20,333 nt of DNA, from positions 1 through 20,333 of the forward strand of contig JAEWWF010000374.1 of NCBI GenBank assembly GCA_023396465.1. The letters run 5' to 3'. The notes under the pieces were generated by a model. The model did no database searches. It saw only the letters and a list, made by a program, of their open reading frames with translations, and was not told the DNA's origin. The position numbers were made by a program, and so were the translations under genes. This document shows positions 13,430 to 20,333 of the stretch, piece after piece; the stretch's first letter is position 1; each line of letters begins with the position of its first letter. The stretch comes from Pseudomonadota bacterium (GTDB lineage: Bacteria; Pseudomonadota; Alphaproteobacteria; Rhodospirillales; Rhodospirillaceae).

Positions 13430-15163
13430 ATGAGCGAGACCATGACGCGACACGCGCAGTCCGCCGGCACCGCACCGACGGCGGCCAGCGGCAGCCTCGG
13501 CCCCGAACACGCCCGCGGCGCCCCCATCGTCGGCCGCGCCGTAGCGAGCCTTCTGGAAGACAGCGCCGAGCGTTTCCCGGACCGGCCCTACCTCGACTTC
13601 CTCGGCAAGAAGTACACCTATGCCGAGACCATGGCGCTGGTGAACCGCGCCGCCCACGGCTTCCAGCAAATGGGCGTCGGTCCCGGCACGCGGGTCGGTC
13701 TGTGCCTGCCCAACTCGCCCTATTTCACCATCTGCTATTTCGCCATCCTGAAGATCGGCGGCACGGTGGTGAACTACAACCCGCTCTATGTCGAGCGGGA
13801 GCTGGCCTATCAGATCAACGACAGCGGCACCCGCATCATGGTGACGCTCGACCTCAAACAGATCTATCCCAAGGTGGCGGCCTGCCTTGAAAGCACCTGC
13901 CTTGAGCGCATCGTGGTCTGCACCATGGCCGGCATCCTGCCGCCGGTGAAGAGCCTGCTGTTCAGCGTGCTCAAACGCAGCGAGCTGGCGCCGGTGCCCG
14001 ACGATCTCCAGCACATCGGCTTCGACAAGCTGATCGCCAACGCCGGCACGCCGACGCGGGCGCCGATCTCGCCGAAGACCGACGTCGCGGTTCTGCAATA
14101 TACCGGCGGCACCACCGGCGTGCCCAAGGGCGCCATGCTGACCCACGCCAACATCACCGCCAATTGCGAGCAACTGCGCCGGGTGGTGCCGATGCTGGAG
14201 GACGGCGGCGGCAGGATGCTGGCGGTGTTGCCATTCTTCCACGTCTTCGCCATGACCGTGGCGCAGAACCTGGCCACCCAGATGGGGGCGGAGATCATCC
14301 TGCTGCCGCGCTTTGAAATGAAGCAGGTGCTGAAGACCATCCACCGCAAGCGGCCGACCCTGTTCCCCGGCGTGCCGACCATCTACACCGCCATCAACAA
14401 CTCTCCCGAGCTGCGCAATCACGATCTGTCGAGCCTGCAAGTCTGCATCTCCGGCGGTGCGCCGCTGCCGGTGGAAGTGAAGAAGCGGTTCGAGGAGCTG
14501 ACCGGCTGCGCCCTGGTGGAAGGCTACGGCCTGACCGAAGCCGCGCCGGTGGTCAGTTGCAATCCGGTCGGCGGGGTCGTCAAGGCGGGCTCCATCGGAT
14601 TGCCGCTGGAAGGCACCCAGGTGGTCATCCGTGGCCTGGAAGAACCGCATGATCCGGTCGCCCAGGGCGAGCGCGGCGAGTTGACCGTCGCCGGCCCGCA
14701 GGTGATGGCCGGCTATTGGAAGCGGCCGGAGGAGAGCGCCAAGACCTTGAGCGGCGGCTTCCTGCGCACCGGCGACGTCGGCTACATGGACGAGGACGGC
14801 TATATCTTCCTGGTCGACCGCATCAAGGACGTGATCATCGCCGGTGGCTACAACGTCTATCCGCGCATGATCGAGGAAGCCCTCTACCTGCATCCGGCGG
14901 TGGCGGAGTGCATCTGCATCGGCATCCCCGATGAATACCGTGGGCAGGCGCCCAAGTGCTTCGTCACCCTGCGGGACGGCACCGACGCCACGCCCGAGGA
15001 GCTGCGCGGCTTCCTCACCGACAAGATTTCGCGCATCGAACTGCCCAAGGCCATCGAGATCCGCGACTCCCTGCCCAAGACCATGGTCGGCAAGCTGTCG
15101 CGCAAGGAACTGGTGGAAGAGGAAAAGGCCCGCCATGCCGCCCAAGGCGGCGGCCAAGGCTGA
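13430..15163 (+). CDS. fadD: long-chain-fatty-acid--CoA ligase FadD
   Basis: A protein of 577 residues of the ANL (adenylate-forming) superfamily. It activates fatty acids to acyl-CoA using ATP, at the inner face of the membrane. The ATP loop YTGGTTGVPKGAMLTH lies near residues 223-238, GYGLTEAAPVV near 365, the TGD...DGY block and DRIKDVIIAGGYNVYP near 450-475, and the C-terminal catalytic lysine region KTMVGKLSRKEL near 550. NYNPLYVERELAYQ is typical of FadD. I chose the ATG at 13430 (MSETMTRH), with AGGTGA just upstream; an in-frame ATG follows at 13442. The first 30 residues are low in complexity and probably flexible. It sits between fadL and the regulator gene, so transport and activation are neighbours. 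Confidence 0.95.
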   Translation: MSETMTRHAQSAGTAPTAASGSLGPEHARGAPIVGRAVASLLEDSAERFPDRPYLDFLGKKYTYAETMALVNRAAHGFQQMGVGPGTRVGLCLPNSPYFTICYFAILKIGGTVVNYNPLYVERELAYQINDSGTRIMVTLDLKQIYPKVAACLESTCLERIVVCTMAGILPPVKSLLFSVLKRSELAPVPDDLQHIGFDKLIANAGTPTRAPISPKTDVAVLQYTGGTTGVPKGAMLTHANITANCEQLRRVVPMLEDGGGRMLAVLPFFHVFAMTVAQNLATQMGAEIILLPRFEMKQVLKTIHRKRPTLFPGVPTIYTAINNSPELRNHDLSSLQVCISGGAPLPVEVKKRFEELTGCALVEGYGLTEAAPVVSCNPVGGVVKAGSIGLPLEGTQVVIRGLEEPHDPVAQGERGELTVAGPQVMAGYWKRPEESAKTLSGGFLRTGDVGYMDEDGYIFLVDRIKDVIIAGGYNVYPRMIEEALYLHPAVAECICIGIPDEYRGQAPKCFVTLRDGTDATPEELRGFLTDKISRIELPKAIEIRDSLPKTMVGKLSRKELVEEEKARHAAQGGGQG

Positions 15164-15169
15164 CCATCC

Positions 15170-15187
15170 GAGACCGTCTCTTTTTTT
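15170..15187 (+). terminator. weak terminator-like element after fadD
   Basis: The quasi-palindrome GAGACCGTCTC (15170-15180) is followed by seven T residues. Only four or five base pairs can form, so the stem is weak, but the T run is unusual in this GC-rich DNA and lies directly after the fadD stop. It suggests partial termination before the merR operon. Confidence 0.4.
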
Positions 15188-15228
15188 GACTGACGCTAGG
15201 TAACCGAGGACTCCCCATGGCCCACGCG

Positions 15229-15244
15229 ATGACGTATACGTCAC
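15229..15244. promoter_or_regulatory. operator-like palindrome ATGACGTATACGTCAC upstream of merR
   Basis: It holds a perfect 14-bp palindrome (15230-15243), 69 bp before the merR start. The string TGACGTATACGTCACCCA is identical to the proximal fadL site. The position implies autoregulation of the merR-thiolase-fadN-acd operon. The nearby TTGACT at 15186 has no good -10 partner, so the start point is unclear. Confidence 0.75.
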
Positions 15245-15312
15245 CCACAGGACGTAGCTGTCTGACCACTGCCCCTACGACAGCGGGCGGGGAGTCCGGG
15301 GGAGACCGACGC

Positions 15313-15795
15313 ATGACCGACCAGCAGTTCTATACCGTGACGGAACTGGCCGATGACCTGAACGTGACGCCGCGCGCCATTCGCTTCTACGAGGCGAAGG
15401 GCCTGCTCAACCCCAAGCGCGCCGGTGCCACGCGGGTCTATACCCATCGCGACCGGGCCCGCCTGCTGCTCATCCTGCGCGGCAAGCGGCTGGGGTTCAG
15501 CCTGTCGGAGATCAAGGAATACCTTGACCTCTACGTGGTCGACACCAGCCAGACGGAACAGATGCGGCTTTTGCGCCGCAAGGTGTGGCAGCGGCTGGAA
15601 GCGTTGGAAATCCAGCGCCGCGACATCGAGACCACGGTGTCGGAACTGAAGGATATCGAGAAGCTCGTGGTCGACGGCCTGCGCAACAAGGGCCTCGACC
15701 CCGACGCCATCCTCGCCGAACCGGCCCCCAAGGCCAAGCGCCGTCGGCACGCCGCGCCGACCGACGACGACCCCGACGAACATCTGGACGAATGA
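15313..15795 (+). CDS. MerR-family transcriptional regulator, LiuR-like
   Basis: A protein of 160 residues. The N-terminal winged helix-turn-helix (YTVTELADDLNVTPRAIRFYE, then LLNPKRAGATRVYTHRDRARL) and RGKRLGFSLSEIKEYLDLY match MerR regulators of acyl-CoA and branched-chain amino acid catabolism (LiuR type). A dimerisation coiled coil follows (about residues 75-125). There is no cysteine at all, so metal or thiol sensing of the classical MerR/SoxR kind is excluded; an acyl-CoA ligand is more likely. The tail is basic then acidic (KAKRRRH, then DDDPDEHLDE). I chose the ATG at 15313 because GGGGGAG lies 8 nt upstream; a longer frame from 15217 would translate the operator itself. It is the first gene of the beta-oxidation operon. 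Confidence 0.88.
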   Translation: MTDQQFYTVTELADDLNVTPRAIRFYEAKGLLNPKRAGATRVYTHRDRARLLLILRGKRLGFSLSEIKEYLDLYVVDTSQTEQMRLLRRKVWQRLEALEIQRRDIETTVSELKDIEKLVVDGLRNKGLDPDAILAEPAPKAKRRRHAAPTDDDPDEHLDE

Positions 15796-15831
15796 GCCGG
15801 TCCGCCGCCCGCCCCTGACCGGCCGGCGGCG
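15796..15831 (+). other. intercistronic stem-loop between merR and the thiolase gene
   Basis: GCCGGTC (15796-15802) pairs perfectly with GACCGGC (15817-15823), starting at the base after the merR stop. CGCCGCC (15803-15809) can instead pair with GGCGGCG (15825-15831). There is no T run. It may stabilise the distal mRNA or lower read-through, giving less regulator than enzyme. This is an inference, and GC-rich DNA forms such stems easily. Confidence 0.4.
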
Positions 15832-15861
15832 ACGGCATCGGACGAAGACGGAGTGACGCAC

Positions 15862-16986
15862 ATGAAGAACGTGGTGATTGCCGGCTACGCGCGATCGGCC
15901 TTCCATCCCGCCAACAAGGGCGCCCTGACCAAGGTCCGCCCCGATGACATGGCCGCCCAGGTGCTGCGCGCCCTGGTCGAGCGTACCGGCGTGAACACCG
16001 CCGACGTGGAAGATCTCATCGTCGGCTGCGCCTTCCCCGAGGGCGAGCAGGGGCTGAACGTGGCCCGCCTGATCGGCTTCCTGGCCGACCTTGGCCTCAC
16101 CGTGGCGGGAGTCACCGTCAACCGCTTCTGCGGCTCGTCCATGCAGGCGGTGCATCAAGCGGCCGGCGCCATCCAGATGAATGCCGGCGAGGCGTTCCTG
16201 TGCGCCGGGGTCGAGAGCATGACGCGGGTGCCGATGATGGGCTTCAACCCGATGCCCAATGCCGGCCTCTACCGCGCCATGCCGCAGGCTTACATCAGCA
16301 TGGGCGTCACCGCCGAGAACGTCGCCACCAAGTACCAGATCAGCCGCGCCGATCAGGAAGCCTTCGCCGTCGACAGCCACCGCAAGGCCGCCGCCGCCCA
16401 GGGCGAGGGCCGCCTTGAGGCCGAGATCGTGCCGGTGGCCGGGGTCAAGGAAGACGGCTGCATCCGCGCCGACACCACCGCCGAAAGCCTGGGCGGCCTG
16501 AAGCCCGCCTTCGACGAGAAGGGCACGGTCACCGCCGGCACCTCCAGCCCGCTCACCGACGGCGCCGCCGCCGTGCTGGTGTGCAGCGAGGACTACGCCA
16601 AGGCCCACGGCCTGCCGATCCTGGCCCGTGTGCGCGCCATCGCCGTCTCCGGCTGCGCCCCCGAGGTCATGGGCCTCGGCCCCATCCAGGCCAGCCAGAA
16701 GGCCCTGAAGCGGGCCGGTCTGTCCGCCAGCGACATCGACATCGTGGAACTGAACGAAGCCTTCGCCGCCCAGGCCCTGGCCTGCATCCGCGATCTCGGC
16801 CTCGACCCGGACAAGATCAACCTGGACGGCGGCGCCATCGCCCTTGGCCACCCGCTCGGCGCCACCGGCGCCCGCATCACCGGCAAGGCCGCCGCGCTGC
16901 TGAAGCGCGAGGGCAAGCAGTTCGCCCTCGCCACCCAGTGCATCGGCGGCGGCCAGGGCATCGCCACCATCCTGGAGGCCGTGTGA
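15862..16986 (+). CDS. acetyl-CoA acyltransferase (thiolase, FadA-like)
   Basis: A protein of 374 residues. The nucleophilic cysteine is Cys90 (TVNRFCGSSMQAVHQA). The C-terminal His motif GGAIALGHPLGATGARI and the second active-site cysteine in CIGGGQGIATI are present. It cleaves 3-ketoacyl-CoA with CoA, the last step of beta-oxidation; a biosynthetic acetoacetyl-CoA thiolase is the alternative. Pairing with the downstream hydratase/dehydrogenase gene, one base away, supports the degradative role. The ATG at 15862 has GGAG 8 nt upstream; a GTG three codons earlier is less likely. It is slightly shorter than the usual 385-395 residues. Confidence 0.95.
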   Translation: MKNVVIAGYARSAFHPANKGALTKVRPDDMAAQVLRALVERTGVNTADVEDLIVGCAFPEGEQGLNVARLIGFLADLGLTVAGVTVNRFCGSSMQAVHQAAGAIQMNAGEAFLCAGVESMTRVPMMGFNPMPNAGLYRAMPQAYISMGVTAENVATKYQISRADQEAFAVDSHRKAAAAQGEGRLEAEIVPVAGVKEDGCIRADTTAESLGGLKPAFDEKGTVTAGTSSPLTDGAAAVLVCSEDYAKAHGLPILARVRAIAVSGCAPEVMGLGPIQASQKALKRAGLSASDIDIVELNEAFAAQALACIRDLGLDPDKINLDGGAIALGHPLGATGARITGKAAALLKREGKQFALATQCIGGGQGIATILEAV

Positions 16987-16987
16987 C

Positions 16988-19333
16988 ATGACGTCGAAGA
17001 CCGAGACCCCCATCCAGAAGGTCGCGGTGATCGGCGCCGGCGTCATGGGTGCCGGCATCGCCGCCCATGTCGCCAATGCCGGCATCCCCGTCGTCCTGCT
17101 CGACATCGTTCCCGAGGGCAGCCGCAACCGCAACGTCATCGCCGAAACGGCGGTGCAGAAGATGCTGAAGGCCGATCCCGCGCCCTTCATGCACAAGCGC
17201 AACGCCAAGCTGATCCAGACCGGCAACATCGAGGACAACCTCGACCTGCTGGCCGACTGCGACTGGATCGTCGAGGCGGTGATCGAGCGCCTGGACATCA
17301 AGCAGGCGCTCTACCGCAAGCTTGAAGACGTGCGCAAGCCGGGCAGCGTGGTGTCGTCCAACACCTCCACCATCCCGCTGGAGATGCTGACCGGCGGCCT
17401 GCCGGACGGCTTCAAGCGCGACTTCCTCATCACCCACTTCTTCAACCCGCCGCGCTACATGCGCCTGCTGGAGCTGGTCACCAGCCCGCAGACGCGCCCC
17501 GACGCCGCCCAGGCGGTGACCGAGTTCTGCGACCACCGCCTCGGCAAGTCGGTGGTGGTGTGCAAGGACCGGCCGGGCTTCATCGCCAACCGCCTCGGCA
17601 TCCTGTGGCTGCTGGCCGGCGTCACCGAAGCCCGCCGCCTCGGCCTGACGGTGGAAGAAGCCGACGCCATCATCGGCCGCCCGTTCGGCATCCCGAAGAC
17701 CGGCGTGTTCGCGCTTATCGACCTGGTCGGCCTCGACCTCATGCCGCATGTGCTCGGCTCCATGGTCAAGGCGCTGCCGGAAACCGACGCCTTCCACCAG
17801 ATCGACCGCGACCTGTCGCTGGTGGAAAAAATGATCGCCGAGGGCTACACCGGCCGCAAGGGCAAGGGCGGCTTCTACCGCGTCAACAAGGCCGGCGGCG
17901 GCAAGGTCAAGGAAGCCATTGATCTGCAAACGGGCGAGTACCGCCCGACGCAAAAGCCGCAGTTGGACAGCCTGGAGGCCGCCAAGGCCGGCGGCGCTGC
18001 CGCGCTGCTCGGCCACGCCGACAAGGGCGGCCAGTACGCCCGCGCCGTCATGGCCCGCACGCTGGCCTATGCCGCCGCCCTGGTGCCGGAAGCCGCCGAC
18101 GAGGTGGCCGCCGTCGATGAAGCCATGCGCCTCGGCTACAACTGGAAGCAGGGCCCGTTCGAGCTGATCGACAAGATCGGCACCGGCCGCTTCGTGCAGG
18201 TGCTGAAGGCCGAGGGCATCGCCGTCCCCGCCCTGCTGGAGACCGCCGCCGGGCGTCCGTTCTACCGCATCGAGGGGGCGAGCCGCGAACAGCTCGGCCC
18301 CGACGGCGCCTATCACCCGGTGCGCCGGGCCGAGGGCGTGGTGATGCTGGAAGACATCAAGCGCACCGCCAAGCCGCTGGTGAAGACCGCCTCCGCCTCC
18401 CTGTGGGACATCGGCGACGGCGTGGCCTGCCTGGAGTTCACCAGCAAGATGAACTCCCTCGACCCCGAACTGCTGAAGGGGATCGAGAAGTCCATCCCGG
18501 TGGTGCAGCGCGGCTTCAAGGCGCTGGTGATCTACAACGAAGGCAGCAACTTCTCGGTCGGCGCCAACCTCGGCCTCGCCCTGTTCGCCGCCAACATCGC
18601 GGCGTGGAGCCAGATCGAGGAACTGGTGGAGAAGGGCCAGCAGGCCTATCAGGCGCTGAAGTACGCCCCCTTCCCCGTCGTCGCCGCGCCCTCGGGCATG
18701 GCGCTCGGCGGCGGCTGCGAGATCGTGCTGCACGCCGATGCCGTCCAGGCCCATGCCGAGACCTACATCGGCCTCGTGGAGCCCGGTGTCGGCCTGATCC
18801 CCGGCTGGGGCGGCTGCAAGGAGATGCTCGCCCGCTGGCAGGCCAACCCGAAGGCGCCCAAGGGCCCCATGCCGGCGGTCGGCAAGGCGTTCGAGATCAT
18901 TTCCGTCGCCACCGTCGCCAAGTCGGCGGCGGAGGCCCAGGAACACCTGTTCCTGCGCCCCACCGACGGCATCACCATGAACCGCTACCGCCTGCTGGCC
19001 GATGCCAAGGCCCGCGCCCTGGCGATGGTCGATGGCTACCAGCCGCCGGAGAAGCCCACCTTCCGCCTGCCCGGCGAAACCGGCCTGGTGGCGCTGGAAA
19101 TGGCGGTGCAGGGCTTCCGCAAGCTCGGCCGCGCGACGCCCCACGACGAGGTGGTGGCCGGCAAGCTCGCCTGGGTGCTCACCGGCGGCCCCGAGGCCGA
19201 CATGACCGTCGAGATGAGCGAGGACGAGGTGCTGTCCCTGGAGCGTGACGCCTTCAACACCCTGGTGCGTCACCCCGCCACGCTGGCCCGCGTCGAGCAC
19301 ATGCTCGAAACCGGCAGGCCGCTGCGGAACTAG
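16988..19333 (+). CDS. 3-hydroxyacyl-CoA dehydrogenase / enoyl-CoA hydratase (FadN-type architecture)
   Basis: A protein of 781 residues. The NAD-binding loop GAGVMGAG lies near residues 15-22, and the dehydrogenase His block ITHFFNPPRYMRLLELV near 147-162. A second helical dehydrogenase domain runs to about 420. The crotonase domain is C-terminal: oxyanion segment GSNFSVGANLG near 518, then ALGGGCEI near 570 and VEPGVGLIPGWGG near 597. The two glutamates in those last blocks align with Glu144 and Glu164 of rat enoyl-CoA hydratase, so both activities look intact. This order (dehydrogenase first) is that of Bacillus FadN, the reverse of E. coli FadB. It catalyses hydration and NAD-dependent oxidation of acyl-CoA intermediates. 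It starts one base after the thiolase stop, so the pair probably works as a complex. Confidence 0.95.
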   Translation: MTSKTETPIQKVAVIGAGVMGAGIAAHVANAGIPVVLLDIVPEGSRNRNVIAETAVQKMLKADPAPFMHKRNAKLIQTGNIEDNLDLLADCDWIVEAVIERLDIKQALYRKLEDVRKPGSVVSSNTSTIPLEMLTGGLPDGFKRDFLITHFFNPPRYMRLLELVTSPQTRPDAAQAVTEFCDHRLGKSVVVCKDRPGFIANRLGILWLLAGVTEARRLGLTVEEADAIIGRPFGIPKTGVFALIDLVGLDLMPHVLGSMVKALPETDAFHQIDRDLSLVEKMIAEGYTGRKGKGGFYRVNKAGGGKVKEAIDLQTGEYRPTQKPQLDSLEAAKAGGAAALLGHADKGGQYARAVMARTLAYAAALVPEAADEVAAVDEAMRLGYNWKQGPFELIDKIGTGRFVQVLKAEGIAVPALLETAAGRPFYRIEGASREQLGPDGAYHPVRRAEGVVMLEDIKRTAKPLVKTASASLWDIGDGVACLEFTSKMNSLDPELLKGIEKSIPVVQRGFKALVIYNEGSNFSVGANLGLALFAANIAAWSQIEELVEKGQQAYQALKYAPFPVVAAPSGMALGGGCEIVLHADAVQAHAETYIGLVEPGVGLIPGWGGCKEMLARWQANPKAPKGPMPAVGKAFEIISVATVAKSAAEAQEHLFLRPTDGITMNRYRLLADAKARALAMVDGYQPPEKPTFRLPGETGLVALEMAVQGFRKLGRATPHDEVVAGKLAWVLTGGPEADMTVEMSEDEVLSLERDAFNTLVRHPATLARVEHMLETGRPLRN

Positions 19334-19366
19334 GCTCGGGCAGCCCAAGGAAAAGGACAAGGATCA

Positions 19367-20333
19367 ATGGCCGTTTACAAGGCTCCCCTGCGCGACATGC
19401 GCTTCGTGTTCTACGACCTGCTGGGATCGCAGAAGGTCGCCGAACTGCCCGGGTATCAGGAAGCCACCCCCGATCTGGTCGATGCCGTGCTCGAAGAGGC
19501 CGGCAAGGTGTGCGAGAACGTGCTGTTCCCGCTCAACCGCTCCGGCGACGAGGAAGGCTGCCACTTCGACAACGGCGTGGTGCGCACGCCCGCGGGCTTC
19601 AAGGAAGCCTACGACACCTTCCGCGACGGCGGCTGGACCGGCATGGCCTGCGACCCCGCCTACGGCGGCCAGGGCCTGCCCAACGTGGTGAACATGCTGG
19701 TGGAGGAGATGATCTGTTCCGCCAACATGAGCTTCGGCATGTACCCCGGCCTGTCGCACGGCGCCTACAAGGCCATCAAGGCCTTCGGCACCGAGGAACA
19801 GAAGGCCCTCTACCTGCCGAAAATCACCTCCGGCGAATGGGCCGGCACCATGTGCCTGACCGAACCGCACTGCGGCACCGACCTTGGCCTCGTGCGCACA
19901 AAGGCGGAGCCCAACGACGACGGCTCCTACCGCATCTCCGGCACCAAGATCTTCATCTCCGCCGGCGAGCACGACCTGACCGACAACATCGTCCATCTGG
20001 TGCTCGCCCGCCTGCCGGACGCGCCGGCCGGGATCAAGGGCATCTCGCTGTTCGTGGTGCCCAAGTTCCTGCCCAAGGATGACGGCTCGGTGGGCCCGCG
20101 CAACGGCGTCGCCTGCGGCTCCATCGAGCACAAGATGGGCATCAAGGCCTCCGCCACCTGCGTCATGAACTTCGACGAGGCCCAGGGCTGGCTGGTGGGT
20201 GAGCCGCACAAGGGCATGCGCGCCATGTTCACCATGATGAACGCCGCCCGCCTGGGCGTCGGCGTGCAGGGCCTCGGCATCATGGAAGCGTCCTACCAGG
20301 GCGCCGTCGCCTATGCCCGCGACCGCCTTCAGG
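19367..20333 (+). CDS. acyl-CoA dehydrogenase (N-terminal part, DmdC-like subfamily)
   Basis: The frame is open from the ATG at 19367 to the window edge (322 codons). The N-terminus YKAPLRDMRFVFYDLLG is the AcylCoA_DH_N extension. WAGTMCLTEPHCGTDLGLVRTKA and ISGTKIFISAGEHDLTDNIVHLVLARL are FAD- and substrate-binding signatures of the large (about 590-residue) acyl-CoA dehydrogenases often annotated with the methylmercaptopropionyl-CoA dehydrogenase DmdC group. It should catalyse the first, FAD-dependent oxidation of acyl-CoA in beta-oxidation. The catalytic glutamate and C-terminal domain lie outside, so substrate range cannot be judged. AAGGA lies just before the start. A 33-nt gap follows fadN, so it belongs to the same operon. 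Confidence 0.94.
   Translation, partial: MAVYKAPLRDMRFVFYDLLGSQKVAELPGYQEATPDLVDAVLEEAGKVCENVLFPLNRSGDEEGCHFDNGVVRTPAGFKEAYDTFRDGGWTGMACDPAYGGQGLPNVVNMLVEEMICSANMSFGMYPGLSHGAYKAIKAFGTEEQKALYLPKITSGEWAGTMCLTEPHCGTDLGLVRTKAEPNDDGSYRISGTKIFISAGEHDLTDNIVHLVLARLPDAPAGIKGISLFVVPKFLPKDDGSVGPRNGVACGSIEHKMGIKASATCVMNFDEAQGWLVGEPHKGMRAMFTMMNAARLGVGVQGLGIMEASYQGAVAYARDRLQ

Noticed and set aside
13313..15244. 643-codon minus-strand frame opposite fadD
   Set aside because: Shadow of fadD. Its apparent start ATG falls inside the operator palindrome, which reads MTYTS on either strand.
15217..15312. Upstream extension of the MerR protein (MAHAMTYTS...)
   Set aside because: It would translate the operator palindrome and is unlike the MerR N-terminus; the ATG at 15313 has a strong ribosome-binding site.
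15241..19360. Long minus-strand frames (686 and 827 codons) opposite the merR-thiolase-fadN block
   Set aside because: Both are antisense to genes with intact catalytic motifs and have no recognisable family features.

Overview
This is GC-rich DNA from what looks like an alphaproteobacterium, most likely Rhodospirillales and perhaps near Azospirillum. That placement is inferred from gene content, protein style and base composition; no phylogeny was run. Genes are tightly packed with many 4-bp ATGA or GTGA start/stop overlaps. I see no tRNA, rRNA, CRISPR array or insertion sequence.

Left third (1-5854, minus strand): an uptake [NiFe]-hydrogenase operon read right to left, hupS-hupL-hupC-hupD-hupF-hupH-hupJ, with hupJ cut by the left edge. 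HupS has all six cysteines of the oxygen-tolerant [4Fe-3S] proximal cluster. HupL still has its cleavable C-terminal tail, and HupD is the matching protease. The hupE and hupG genes found in some related operons are not at their usual places.

Middle (6327-11473): after a divergent intergenic region comes a plus-strand acetate-uptake cluster, a DUF485 membrane protein (YjcH) plus the ActP symporter. A strong terminator follows, then a two-gene unit: a cNMP-like/CBS/DUF294 nucleotidyltransferase-like protein overlapping a DEDDh 3'-5' exonuclease. A TIGR02444-family gene converges on the exonuclease and overlaps its 3' end by 41 bp.

Right half (11474-20333): fatty-acid uptake and beta-oxidation. 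The order is fadL (outer-membrane import), fadD (activation), a cysteine-free MerR-family regulator of LiuR type, a thiolase, a bifunctional 3-hydroxyacyl-CoA dehydrogenase/enoyl-CoA hydratase of FadN architecture, and an acyl-CoA dehydrogenase cut by the right edge. Together these cover import, CoA activation and all four steps of the beta-oxidation spiral.

The most interesting non-coding signal is a repeated palindrome, TGACGTATACGTCA. It is perfect just upstream of the fadL promoter and upstream of merR, with a third, one-mismatch copy 92 bp further upstream of fadL. It is a good candidate for the operator of the local MerR regulator. A second signal is a set of mutually exclusive hairpins in the fadL-fadD gap.
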